64,000 nt of DNA. Origin: Owenia fusiformis (lineage: Eukaryota > Annelida > Polychaeta > Sabellida > Oweniidae). Below the pieces are notes generated by a model. It ran no database searches and was not told the origin of the DNA. It worked only from the letters and a program-made list of their open reading frames with translations. Location: the NCBI GenBank assembly GCA_903813345.2, contig CAIIXF020000011.1, positions 13,561,754 to 13,625,753 of the forward strand, given 5' to 3'. Below, in pieces: positions 1 through 11,812 of this stretch; positions within the stretch are counted from its first letter, which is position 1; the number at the start of each line of letters is the position of its first letter. Both the position numbers and the translations under genes were made by a program.

Positions 1-3000
1 TTTGATGGTATAGTGTCCCTCTTTCTATGATTAACATTGTGTTAAAATTTGGATTGAATTGATTAACTCATCGGAAAGTTAATTTTTTGATTTTTAATTG
101 ATGACCTTTCTTCACATGTTTACTCCATTGTTAACATTAATTTTAATCAAATTAAATTTATTAATTTCTTCTAAATATTTATTTTGTAAATATGTTTCAA
201 ATAGAAATAGAACAATCAAAATAAAATGTATGTGTGACATTTGTAAGTAAAGGAGATGAGAAGGCCAGTAGAACGGTTAATCCTATTAACTGCCATGCTG
301 TGCATTCTTTGTTTTGTTTGGTTAAGTAATTAACCAGATGGATTGTACATCAAGTTGGGCGAGAATAATCGCGTATAATATTTTTTAGAACCCAAATAAT
401 ACAATATAATTTGATATATTCTGTTCAGATTGGAAAATACAAGAAAATAATATTTTTTAGAATATAAAAAAAATCTAAATAAACTGCAATCATCATATTT
501 GGATCTCGCTTATTTCTAATTATATTATATCAATCTCTATATAATAGAGTATATTTTGCTGATTATATTTTTTTCCTTCATAATATAATATAATAATTAC
601 AATACTGAATGGAAATACTGTATTATTACGCATCTTTTTACACAAATATCCGAAAATAAAACATCTTTTTATATATTATTTTATTGATTTCACCAAGTGA
701 TAAATGCACTTTTTGTGCCAACCTGGAAGATGAAGACAATGTGGGGAAGGAGTTATTTTTGTTTGAAAAATATCATGTGACTTAATTCTCGAAATCGTTG
801 TTCCCTCTTCAAAAGAGGAGACGCGAAAATCTTTCCTTATAAGGTCAAAATATTTCCCATGATGCAGTTCGCAGAGGAACAAATTTATACTTCCTTGTTT
901 TCCCTCATAGGTTTAAAATGGGGATTTTCACACCTATTTTTCAAACGATATATTCGTTCATATTCCCGTACGAGAGTACAGAAAAAATTATTAGAAACGA
1001 TTGGTCTCTTATTAGTCTTAATATAACAGCTATTTTTTTCATTGTATTGATTCATAGCGTGGTGAAAACGATGATTGAAAAGTGAGAAAATATTCCGGAA
1101 GAGAAGGTCACGTGATCAGTTGACTAGTCGCCATTTTGGAAAAAACAATTCCATTCGACTTTCAATATTTTCCTGACAATCTTACTGCACTACAAACTGC
1201 AACATAGATGTAACAACTGAACAAAAGTATTCATCTTCAAATTACATTATAGAGTTACGTTGAAAACCCACAAACAACTGAGCAGGTCGCTATTATCACC
1301 TTTCCCCAAAGTCCAAAGTGTACTCATTTGACCGCTGCGCTGATTGGTCAGTGAAAATCGATGATGTCAAAGCAGGGCACTTTTCGCGCGAAAACTTCAT
1401 TTACTATTAGATCGCCCAATGAGTAAAATAAATCTCATCTAAAATGATATCAAAACTAATTGAAATTTATTTTTCTGACTATTTTGTCTTCAACTGTGTC
1501 TTAAATACACTTCCCGATAAATGAAACCATAGGAATAATTGTGATATGAGTGCTGGTCTTCTAATAAATCGAACCCAATTACTGTACAAAAGACAAACAA
1601 TTATTCAGACATCAAGACTGTACATATTATAGGAATACTCATTTAATATAAATATTCAAATACATAATTATGTTTTTAATAAAAATAGAACATATGAAGA
1701 ACAGTTTGTAATGTAACAGAGGCTAATGATATATTTCTCATGCTTGCACAAACCTAATAAATAATTTCCAAACTCATGATTAGTTGTGAACTATTAATTC
1801 ATTTTAGATGCAATTTGAAGTAACATTGCAAATGGAATTACCGGATAGAACGTCTCCCTTGAAGGTATTACGTCCATAAATATCGTGAATATTCTCTCGA
1901 TCAGCAGTTCTATATTTAAAAAGAACGCCCATGGGCTTTTTAAGAGGTAAACCTCATTCAAATAGACGATCGTGGGAAAAACAGCAAGAAACTTTGTCTC
2001 AATAAAACAACTTTAGCATTGTTCAATGAAATTAATCATTACTTATGTAACCATTATTAAATTCTTCGGCAGACATAAAAGTAACTAAAAGTAGCCCAGA
2101 TTTAATTGATAGATCCGAAAAGATTGATCGGGATTGCTCGATCAAAGATGTGGTTATTTTTCACTTTATTAATACCAAGTTACACATTCTTTCTGCGGCA
2201 ATCTGTTGTGTTTGATGCACATCATTGGCATCCATCTGATCATTCTGGCCAAGGAATGGGGGAATATTTAAGTTCACGCCAAGTGGATTGAGCAAATATT
2301 TTATCAATTATTATCAAGCACTGATTCACGAGTCGAAAAAGTTTTCTTTAAGCCCCCTCCCCTGGCGTTAATTAACTCCCGAATTAAGCCTCTTGTTCAA
2401 ACTCCCCATTTAAATGTATATTTCCCTGGCTGGATGAACATCAATACTTGTTAATTAACTGGAGCGTATACCCGACTCTAGTAGGCCAAAAACCTTGATA
2501 ATTTATCCCCCCCCCCCCCCGATACATATGACTCGTTTTTACTGTTGATTGATCAATTAATATATATTTCACATAACACTATGAGAAAATATCGCACAAG
2601 CTTATTATTACAGTGCAGTAGTCAGTGGTATGTTGACATTCAAAAAGTACATATCAGGGTCAATGTGCTGTAAACATTCGACTCTTCACATCAATATTAC
2701 TCTATTCATTTGATTTCTCAGAACAGTATAATGAAGGGAGAATATGAACGAGAATGTTATCAATTAAATTCCATCACATTTATGATACAGATTATTAAGT
2801 ACTCACAATGATTGAACAATTAAATGAGCCCGTCTCTGTCGCGATTCACATTGACTTGTAATGTGTTCAGATTTTGCCGCGAAAATCTGCCCTACTCTGA
2901 CGTCAGAGATTCTAGATTTACTAATTATAATATTCATGAGCTGACTTTGGGGAAACATGAATAATACTAGTTTCCGAATTGTGTTGGTCATTGTACAATC

Positions 3001-3539
3001 TTTTATTGATTAAACTCAGTATACTGACTATTAAAGCAATGACAACGAAGAATACTTCTGATGGTGTCATTGTTTTATTTAGCGTGCGGGTGTAAAAACA
3101 AAATTGCGTAATTAGTTTGATTTAGAACTTTCGGGTCACGCAAATAGCTACGCGAAATGCATAGTGGGAAAATATTGACCAATCAAATGTTGTCCTTTTT
3201 GAGTGCTTTTTCAGTACATATTTGTGAACGTTCTGATTCAAAGAGCGAACCGCGAAAGGGAGAATTGAGGAATGCTGAAAATTTCCCAACATGCACCCCA
3301 GCCTTAAATAACACACATAAAACCGAAGCCATTTTTCAAAATGGCCGCCATCTACCCAAAATGTCATTTGACATTGTGCCATGCTTAAAGTATTCACATA
3401 CCGAATATGAAAAAATCGCTCCACTACCAAAAATCGTAAAATGACGTGCAAGGCCAGCAATTTTTCAAAATGTCTGCCATAAATTTCTTCTATATTTATA
3501 TTTCTAGCTTAATTAATGTCCTAGATAACCTTTTTACAT
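1..3539. other. AT-rich non-coding stretch
   Basis: I see no convincing exon or mobile-element coding here. The short ORFs lack domains, acceptable splice sites or codon bias. A run of 14 C lies at 2507-2520. The segment around 3120-3460 is slightly less AT-rich but its opposed ORFs look like chance. Confidence 0.6.
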
Positions 3540-3543
3540 TTAA

Positions 3544-3768
3544 GGTGCCATGGAAGTTTAACAGGAAATGACAAAGCAAAAAAAATGACAAAACCATGCT
3601 GGATTTTGAAAAATTTTTGAACCAAGATAACAGAGTTCTGTTTGGACCTCCAGTCAGTTTAACTAGTTCCACATATCATTTACATGACCTGAAACACAAT
3701 GGAAATGGTCAGAATGATTTTCCAAATGCAGCATGGTTTTGTCATTTCCTTTTAACTTTCATGGCACC
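3544..3768. mobile_element. 225-bp MITE with TTAA target site
   Basis: The ends are inverted: GGTGCCATGGAAGTTTAACA on the left matches the reverse complement of the right end, with the shared block GGAAATGACAAA inside. The left flank is TTAA (3540-3543); the right flank is GTAA, one substitution from TTAA. The interior matches the larger element at 23602-25780, so this is a short member of that family. It has no coding capacity. A TTAA target and ends starting with GG fit Kolobok-like better than piggyBac, but this is inference. Confidence 0.75.
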
Positions 3769-4803
3769 GTAAAACATATTGCTATGTCAGTTTTATATGC
3801 AGGAACTTATTAAATTACTGTAAAATTTACACTAAAATGGCCACAATTTTAAAATTACCGGCTATTATGAAAATTGACTTTCTAGCAGAACTTCTACCCT
3901 CATTGACTATATGTGTACAACATATGAACAAAATGTGGCCAACGGTATTGGAGTTATTGCCTGGATGGATGGGCGTTCGTATAGACGGAGGCGTTCCCTA
4001 TATCCCTCCGAACTTTGTTCAATGAGATTTGCACAAGATCTTCAGAACATTACCTAACAGTAGTTGAAATCTGTATTGAATCCAATGAGCAGTTTTACTG
4101 GAATAATGATGACAAAAAATGGCAATCTAAATTCTCAGTGAATAAAATTTCTAGAAATGGAAAAATGTAATCATGAAAATAATAATCTAGGTTCATTCAT
4201 GTACTTTTATTGCATGACTGAAAATGTAAACCATGTATGGAATGAGATAATATATACCTGAAAATAACATTCTTTCTAATCAACTCCTTTTCCAGGTCTA
4301 TGTTGTATAAAAATGTGTCATTTGCATTTGAGTTCCTAGTCAAAGCACATGTCCAGTTTGTCCCATTCAATAATATTCCTTGACTCAATATCAGCTAGCA
4401 ACATAACTAAGCAAGCCAATTGACCTCTGAAAATAACATTCTTTCCAATCAACTACTTTCTTGTATCAAAATGTGTCATTGCTTCCGAGTAACCAATCAA
4501 AGTACATGTTTTCCCATTCACTATTTATCCTTGACTTGAAATAAGCTACATGTACCAACAAAACCAACAGAGACCTCGAACAGAGTAACATATTTCCCAA
4601 TAATTAGTTACTTAGCCACCAATGTTGTACTATACAGTACAGCTAATCTATACCCAGTCTTCTACACAACAAAATTCTTGCACTGTACTTATGAACTACA
4701 ATGCTGATACAAATTAATTAATAAGCCGTATAGTTGGCATATTTTCTTGAATTTTAACGTTTAATGTCCCAAACTCCCACAGACTGCAGAAAAGTATACA
4801 CCG
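3769..4803. other. Non-coding, with an imperfect tandem duplication at 4255-4570
   Basis: No gene is seen. A unit starting with the block GAAAATAACATTCTTTC is present twice (about 4259 and 4429), with diverged copies of about 170 and 140 bp. Shared blocks include AAAATGTGTCATT and CCTTGACT. Confidence 0.5.
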
Positions 4804-4806
4804 TAA

Positions 4807-6446
4807 TGCCTTGGTCACATAGGCTCCGATTTTCACTGCGGCGCCCGGCCGATGAGTATTTTGTTCAAAATCGCCCGGCGAGCCGGGCATCGTACGGGCG
4901 CCGGGCGATGATCGCCACTCATCGGCCGATTTTTAGACATCGTACGGGCGCCGGCAGAGTTTTATCGCGGAGATAAAAGTTGCCGATGTCTTGGCGATTT
5001 TTTCTCAACCAAACTCATCGGTACCTACCCGGCCGTGTCCCGCCCGATCATCGTACGATTATCTTACGGCGCCCGGTGGCATCGCACGGTCATCTTTGGA
5101 TTTTGCGTGCTGATTTGTTGGATAAATCTTAATAATGATTACTTATAAAGTGATATAAAGGTTTTAAAAATAATGAGGTAAGGAATTATAATTACTACAC
5201 ACTGTCAGAGATTTTTATAAAACATAAATGGAACGATTAAGCTTACTGTATATAAAACAATGGCACACATTTGAATGGCTGGGTGGGTGGGTTGATCTAG
5301 TCGTTCTTATATTGACATTAATCGTGTATGTCTGTCATACACATTGAATAGAGTGTTACATTTTTATGCGTATATTCACTCATGCATATACCATTACAAA
5401 TCATTTATTTTAAAAACCTTCGGAATGTTTTTGTGAGTACAGTAATTTCAAGGGTCACAATTTTACTACGATTAATTACGTCTCAATTACAACGTAATAT
5501 GCCAAAGGCTAAGGATAGAGGGGATAAGGCCAATGGGCCATATATGAGGAAGGCCTTTGGAAGACATGTGGAAAAAGACAATAACAATGCTACTGAGCTT
5601 GTGGATGATGAAGATTTAGATGTGTCTATAGGGAAGCGGGTACTCCACTTGAAACAGAAGAAATATGCCAATTTCTTTGAAGCCATATTTTTATGACCAA
5701 ACTAATTCTTTTTACAAGAACAGACGAAAGAAAGATGGAGAAATAGGGAATTTTGCTAATAGCATCGGATGGACAGGTAGACATAGTATCTTTTTATGTG
5801 AAAGATCTAAAAATGAATTGAGATCAGGGTGCACTTTGATGAAAAGACCACGTCCAGTATGGCAAGTGATTTTAGACGGTCATATCTTTCACCATGAGTA
5901 CCTTCTGGGCACAAATAGAGTGTTTTTATTAAAACAATATGTTTTCTTTCAATTGAAGTACCCATAATGATAAAAATATCAATCAAACAATTCGAAAAAT
6001 GATGAATAGGGACCCCATGTCAACATTTTTTCTAAATGTTGAACCTATTTACTCAAAAGAGGATCTTCTTTTTCTGATTTTTATTGCATGAAAACATTAT
6101 TATCCTGGAAGTCCTGTTTATCAAAGTATTTCGTTTTCAAATGTTGCATTCACGCCATGTGGAACAGTCATACTGGGTCATACTGGGATTAAGTATAAAT
6201 CTAGAGGCCTGTAAATCGACCGATGTCCTGGCGGGTCCCGTACGGCCATCGGCCGATAGCCTTGCGATACCCGTGCGATGTCTTTCAGATTCAATTGATT
6301 GCGGGCGCCGTACGATGCCTGTACTAATGTGACCATACTCACGATTAGATCAAGACATCGGTGAAAAGTCACCGGCGCCCGGTCGATTTATAAATCGGCC
6401 GATGACTACTCATCGGCCGGCGCCCGGCGGCTATGTGACCCAGGCA
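4807..6446 (+). mobile_element. Harbinger-like element, copy 1 of a tandem pair
   Basis: This 1640-bp unit starts TGCCTTGGTCACATAGGCTC and ends with the inverted counterpart finishing GTGACCCAGGCA. TAA flanks both ends (4804-4806 and 6447-6449), matching the 3-bp TWA target duplication of PIF/Harbinger elements. The terminal 250-300 bp at each end are strikingly GC- and CpG-rich, with repeated GGCGCC and CGTACG motifs, while the middle is AT-rich. The middle carries a broken MADF-type ORF and no transposase, so this copy is non-autonomous. Confidence 0.8.
5499..5967 (+). pseudogene. Broken MADF/Myb-like accessory protein of a Harbinger-like element (copy 1)
   Basis: The ORF starts MPKAKDRGDKANGPY at 5499, passes through an acidic stretch (VDDEDLDVS) and should enter a MADF-like domain. 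A short deletion relative to copy 2, around 5685, shifts the frame, so the domain continues in another frame with YDQTNSFYKN and then FANSIGWTG. In PIF/Harbinger elements a Myb/SANT or MADF protein acts with the transposase and binds the element's DNA ends; that role is known for the family, and assigning it here is inference. The downstream part, after GRHSI, is not recognised. Confidence 0.55.
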
Positions 6447-6449
6447 TAA

Positions 6450-8097
6450 TGCCTTGGTCACATAGGCTCCGATTTTCACTACGGCGCCCGGCCGATGAGT
6501 ATTTTGTTCAAAATCGGCCGGCGAGCCCGGGCATCGTACGGGCGCCGGGCGATGATCGCCACTCATCGGCCGATTTTTAGACATCGTACGGGCGCCGGCA
6601 GAGTTTTATCGCGGAGATAAAAGTTGCCGATGTCTTCGCGATTTTTTCTCAACCAAACTCATCGGTACCTACCCGGCCGTGTCCCGTCCGATCATCGTAC
6701 GATTATCTTACGGCGCCCGGTGGCATCGCACGGTCATCTTGGGATTTTGCGTGCTGATTTGTTTGATAAATCTTAATAATGATTACTTATAAAGTAATAT
6801 AAAGGTTTTAAAAATAATGAGGTAAGGAATTATAATTACTACACACTGTCAGAGGTTTTTTATAAAACATAAATAGAACGATTTGGGTCACTGTGAAACA
6901 ATGACACACATTTGAATGGCTGGGTGGATGGGTTGATAGTCTTTCTTATATTGACATTAATCGTGTATGTCTGTCATACACATTGAATAGAGTGATACAT
7001 TTCTATGCGTATATCCACTCATGCATATACCATTACAAATCATTTATTCTAAAAATCTTCTGAATGTTTTTGTGAGTACAGTATTTTCAAGGGTCACAAT
7101 TTTAATACGAAAGTTCACGGTCTCATGTCAATTACAGTTAATATGCCAAAGGTTAAGGATAGAGGGGATAAGGCCAATGGGCCATATATCAGGAAGGCCT
7201 TGGGAAGACAGGTGGAAAAAGACAATAACAATGCTAGTGAGCTGGTGGATGATGAAGATTTAGATGTGTCTAGGGAAGAGAGTACTCACTTGAAATAGAA
7301 GAAAAAAATCGCCAATTTCTTTGAAGATAGGCCATATTTTTATGACCAAACAAATTCTCTTTACGAGAACAGTCAAAAGAAAGATGCAGAAATATGGAAT
7401 TTTGCTAATAGCATCGGATGGACAGGTAGACATAGTATTTGTTTATATGAAAGATCTAAAAATGAATTAAGGTCAGGGTTCACTTTAATGAAAAGACCAC
7501 GTGCAGTATGGCAAGTGATTTTAGACGGTCATATCTTTCACCATGAGTACTTTCTGGGCATAAATACAGTGTTTTTATTAAAACAATATGTTTTCTTTCA
7601 ATTGAAGTACCAATGATATAGTAAAAATATCAATAAAACAATCGGAAAAATTATGAATAGGGACCCCATGTCAGCATTTTTTTCTAAATATTGAACCTAT
7701 TTACTCAAAAGAGGATCTTTCTGATTTTTATTGCATGGAAACATTATTATCCTGGAAGTCCTGTCTATCGAAGTATTTCGTTTTCAAATCTTGCATTCAC
7801 GCCATGTGGAACAGGCATACCGGGTCATACAAGAATTTTGTATAAATCTAGAGGCCTGTAGATCGATCGACCGATGTCCTGGCGGGTGCCGTACGGCCAT
7901 CGGCAGATAGCCTTGCGATACCCGTGCGATGTCTTTCAGATTCAATTGATTGCGGGCGCCGTACGATGCCTGTACTTATGTGACCATAAGCACGATTAGA
8001 TCAAGACATCGGTGAAAAGTCACCGGCGCCCGGTCGATTTAGAAATCGGCCGATGACTACTCATCGGTCGGCGCCCGGCGGCTATGTGACCCAGGCA
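6450..8097 (+). mobile_element. Harbinger-like element, copy 2 of a tandem pair
   Basis: This 1648-bp unit has the same terminal inverted repeats and layout as copy 1 and abuts it, sharing the TAA at 6447-6449; another TAA follows at 8098-8100. The two copies differ by scattered substitutions and small indels, so they are not a very recent duplication. A new insertion into the TAA of the first copy, or recombination between copies, would explain the tandem arrangement. Confidence 0.8.
7143..7480 (+). pseudogene. Broken MADF/Myb-like accessory protein (copy 2)
   Basis: The ORF starts at 7143 (MPKVKDRGDKANGPY). It keeps the residues missing from copy 1 (FFEDRPYFYDQ), followed by WNFANSIGWTG, the MADF-like core. 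It is broken by a small deletion near 7270 and a stop codon just before the poly-A/lysine run near 7298. Comparing the two copies shows different inactivating changes in each, so they decayed independently. Confidence 0.55.
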
Positions 8098-8100
8098 TAA

Positions 8101-9089
8101 ATCATATTTACCAAACCGAGTGTCTCCAAGGCTTTATACCAGCGTTACGCATAATGTATTTGTCACGAGTTTGAGCTGAGAGGAGGGAAATTAGCGCAAC
8201 AGATTTTGGACAGTCATATGTTTGATTTTGGCCATTTTCTAGGAATTTAAACAGGTGCATATGTTAGGTCAATGCATTACCTCCAGGAAAATCACTTCTA
8301 GAGATGATAAAATAATTTCAACTTTGAGACAGGGTAGATGCAAACAACCCACCCATATGTTTTTTCTGAAATGTTTTCCTGATTTTCAACCCCTTCCATC
8401 TTTGCTTTTTTAATTTTTCTTGCATTAATATGTTGCATTTTGACACACAATTAATCCCTTAAAAGGAATAAGTGATTCCATTTAGATAAAGTGGAAAACA
8501 GTATTTCCCATGTTATTTTCCCATAGGGAAAAATCATTGCTTTCAAAGATATAGAAATGTCATTTACCGAACAATTACCGAACATTTGTGAAAATTGATT
8601 CTTTGTTCTTGATTTTATAATTTACATGTGTGTGTATTCGTCTACACTTTGGTCTAAATTATAAATCATCACAAACAGGTCCTAGAATTTAACAGACAAA
8701 TACAGCAGACGACCCATTCATACTTTCCGTGCAGCATTTCATTCAGACCAATAGTTCAACTGTAGATAATGCAATTTTTCTATCTTAGAACAGGCCATCC
8801 TCCTCTGCCCTGTCCTAAACCCGTCTGCAGAAGAGACCACAAAACATTATTTTCAAATATCTTAATTATTTTAATATCAGACATGGTTGGATGTTACATC
8901 ACAAAATTAAAGTTCAAGGTCAATACAGTATTTCGTGATAAAGGCAAAGCCACCCTGGAAGTAAACACAAGGAAAATGGAAAAGTCCAAAAAGCATTAAC
9001 ACAAATTTCAATCAAAACATCAAGTACTGTGCTTATGCTTCATCATGAACAAAACATAGCTGATATGGTTTCATTAAAATGTGTGTTCT
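8101..9089. other. Non-coding, with a half-copy of a foldback repeat at about 8235-8470
   Basis: The segment starting near AACAGGTGCATATGTTAGG matches one arm of the foldback elements at 40985-41560 and 49572-49905. Here only one arm is obvious. I see no gene. Confidence 0.55.
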
Positions 9090-9242
9090 AACCTCTACAG
9101 TCAAAACAGAAATGTTTGTGACTACTTTGAATTTAAAAAATAAGCAATCGAATGACCATATTGAAACAGTTTGTGTAAAAATAGAAACATTTATATTTAT
9201 CCTAACTTTTGTATATTTCAGATAGTAATGTATAATGTGCAG
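9090..9242. repeat. Flanking repeat, related to 10642-10740 and, inverted, to 23040-23195
   Basis: The block with AAAATAAGCAATCGAATGACC and GAAACAGTTTGTG recurs in direct orientation at 10642-10740, on the other side of the GGGAG repeat element, and inverted at about 23080-23195. The GGGAG-type element has therefore interrupted, or been added next to, an older repeat. Confidence 0.6.
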
Positions 9243-10628
9243 ACTTGCCAACCTAAAATGAAAAATTTACGTAGTTTTTTGAAAAAAAGCGTGAGTTTTC
9301 ACGGGAGATTTTTGAAAAAAAACGGTAGTTCTTATGGGAGATTTAAAACACGGGAGTTTTTGAGGTAGATTTTGAAAAAAACTGGAGTTTTTATGGGAGA
9401 TTCTTAAAAAATGGGAGTTTTTACGGGAGATTTAAAAAAAAGATATTTTTCGCTGTAAATTTTAAAAAACATGACTTTTTTTAGGGGAGATTTCAGAAAA
9501 AACAGGAGTTTTTACGGTAGGGTTTTTGAGGTAGATTTTTAAAAATGATGGGAGTTTTTACAGTAGATTTTTGAAAAAACGGGAGTTTTTACGGTAGATA
9601 TATGAAAAAACTGGAGTTCTTACGGTAGGTTACTGAAAAAACGGGTGTTTTACGGTAGATTTTGAAAAAACGTGACTTTTTAAGGTAGATTATTGAAAAA
9701 CGGGAGTTTTTACGGTAGATTTTGAAAGAACGAGAGTTTTTACGGTAGATTTCGGAAAAACAGGAGTTCTTACAGTAGGTTACTGAAAAAACGGGTGTTT
9801 TACGGTAGATTTGAAAAAACGTGACTTTTTAAGGTAGATTATTGAAAAACGGGAGTTTTTACGGTCAATTTTGAAAAACGGGAGTTTTTACTTACGGTAT
9901 TAAATCCAGCGATTTAATTGGTTGAAATTATTATGATGCATGCGCAGTTAATAAATTAATTAGAACTTACAATGTAAGATAGAGGTCACTTACGTTCATT
10001 ATTTCACAGCAGTCCCTACCCATAATGCGCCTTATATTCTGAAATATTTTGTTTAGCGCCATGTAAAAACAAAATGTATTCTCCCGACAGAAGTATGACA
10101 GAATATGAACTGGCCTCCGTTTGTGGACATTTGGTGTGCAAACTTATACCGAACTGATCGCTGAAAAGCAATTTGAATCATTTATGAAAGTATCGATAGT
10201 GAACCATGGGAGCCAATCCTTCTTGGAGTAAAAGAAAGAAGAAGCGTGCCTGCAATAATCAAGGTCACAAATTTGTCAAATTCCTATTAAATACGGTAGA
10301 TTTTGACAGCAAAAAACAGAGATTTTACTGGAGTTATACCAAGAATACAGGAGATTTTACGGGAATTATACCATAAAACCGGAGATTTTATGGGAGTTAT
10401 ACCAAGAATACGGGAGATTTTATGGGAGTTATACCGGAAGACGGGAGATTTTAGGGGAGATTTCAGCAAAAATACGGGAGATTTTACGGCCATATTTTTT
10501 AAAAAAATTACGGGAGATTTTAGTAGAAATACAGTACGGGAGTTTTTACAGGAGAAAACGCTACGGGAGTTTGGTATTTTTTACGGAAAAACAAAAAATT
10601 TACGGGAAAAAATGGGAGGTTGGCAAGT
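9243..10628. repeat. GGGAG-type degenerate tandem repeat bounded by 12-bp inverted ends
   Basis: The ends are ACTTGCCAACCT (9243-9254) and its exact reverse complement AGGTTGGCAAGT (10617-10628). Between them, 9270-9900 is a diverged tandem array of about 30 bp per unit, with core GGGAGTTTTTACGGTAGATT followed by TTGAAAAAAC. A second array, 10300-10600, uses GGGAGATTTTACGGGAGTTA. About 400 bp of non-repeat sequence separate them. I find no clear target duplication. The ORF through 10303-10632 simply reads the repeat and is not a gene. Confidence 0.65.
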
Positions 10629-10792
10629 TTAATAGAGGGTAGGTACAGTCACAACAGTAATGTTTGTGAGTACTTTGAATTAAAAAAATAAGCAATCAAA
10701 TGACCATATTGAAACAGTTCATGTAAAAATAGAATTATTAAGCAAATATTTCATTCTATGGAGGGCAATACCTGTTCATCTTTCAATGAATG

Positions 10793-11613
10793 ACATTTGT
10801 ATATCTTGGATTACTTCTAGTTTGGCTTATAAAGTGTGCGGCCTCTTATATTAAGACAGCACAGGCTTATTGCACATAAAACTAAAAAATCTGAAATATA
10901 CAAATGTGATTCATGTACATTATGAATATACTTTTCCATATATTATTGCACAATGGTCTCCCAATTTCTTATTTTTGCCGTTCTACTGACGAAATGAAGC
11001 AGTGAAATGGACTCTAGTTGAAAGATTGAATCAAAGATTTTGGAGAGATTTGGGAATACAATTTGATACAAACAAACAGTCCGGGCAAACAGTAGACTAT
11101 ATCCTCTAGTCTGAAATTTTTTTGAAATTTGGAATGAAAATATTCAGACTATAGCCCACATATGTTAAAATTTGGGATTGAAAAATATTTGTTTACATAG
11201 GAAGTGCCATTCAAAATGGCCGACTGGGTAAATTAATTTGCATACTTGTTACTTCCCCTAGCTTTATTTCCATTTGACAATATGCTGTGTTACTTTTCAT
11301 AGCATTTAATTGTACCTTACTAGAGTCCATTTCACTGCTTCATTTCGTCAGTAGAACGGCAAAAATAAGAAATTAGGAGACCACTGTGCAATAATATATG
11401 GAAAAGTATATTCATAATGTACATGAATGACATTTGTATATTTCAGATTTTTTAGTTTTTTGTGCAATAAGCCTGTGCCGTCTTGTAATTTGAAGTATTT
11501 CAGCCATGTTAATCTCATTGAAAATAACATGGCAGAGAAACATCCAAATATAAGAGGCCACACACTTTATAAGCCAAACTAGAAGCAATCCAAGATATAC
11601 AAATGTCATTCAT
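10793..11613. mobile_element. Foldback element with arms of about 210-270 bp
   Basis: The left arm 10793-11019 is repeated in reverse complement at 11321-11613, down to the inner boundary GGACTCTAGT / ACTAGAGTCC. The spacer (11080-11335) is an inverted relative of 22060-22300. The stretch 11594-11680 repeats 10893-10982 in direct orientation. There is no coding capacity. Confidence 0.6.
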
Positions 11614-11685
11614 GTACATTATGAATATACTTTTCCATATATTATTGCACAATGGTCTCCCAATTTCTTATTTTTCCCACATTAG

Positions 11686-11812
11686 GGACATAATGATCAA
11701 GAGACTGAATTCTCAGGAAATTCAGTCTATTGGATATAGACTAGGGCAAACAGTAGTCTATATCCAATAGACTGAATTTCCTGAGAATTCAGTTTATTGA
11801 TCATTATGTTCC
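11686..11812. repeat. Near-perfect long hairpin
   Basis: Two arms of about 57 bp, nearly identical when inverted, surround a loop of about 12 bases (AGGGCAAACAGT). The arms read GACTGAATTCTCAGGAAATT on one side and the complement on the other. It may be the internally deleted core of the foldback family whose pieces lie at 11080-11335 and 22060-22300, which carry the same GGGCAAACAGT motif. Confidence 0.75.

Noticed and set aside
3122-3460. Opposed 112- and 95-codon ORFs
   Set aside because: Fully overlapping on opposite strands, with no domain, no splice context and no conservation visible.
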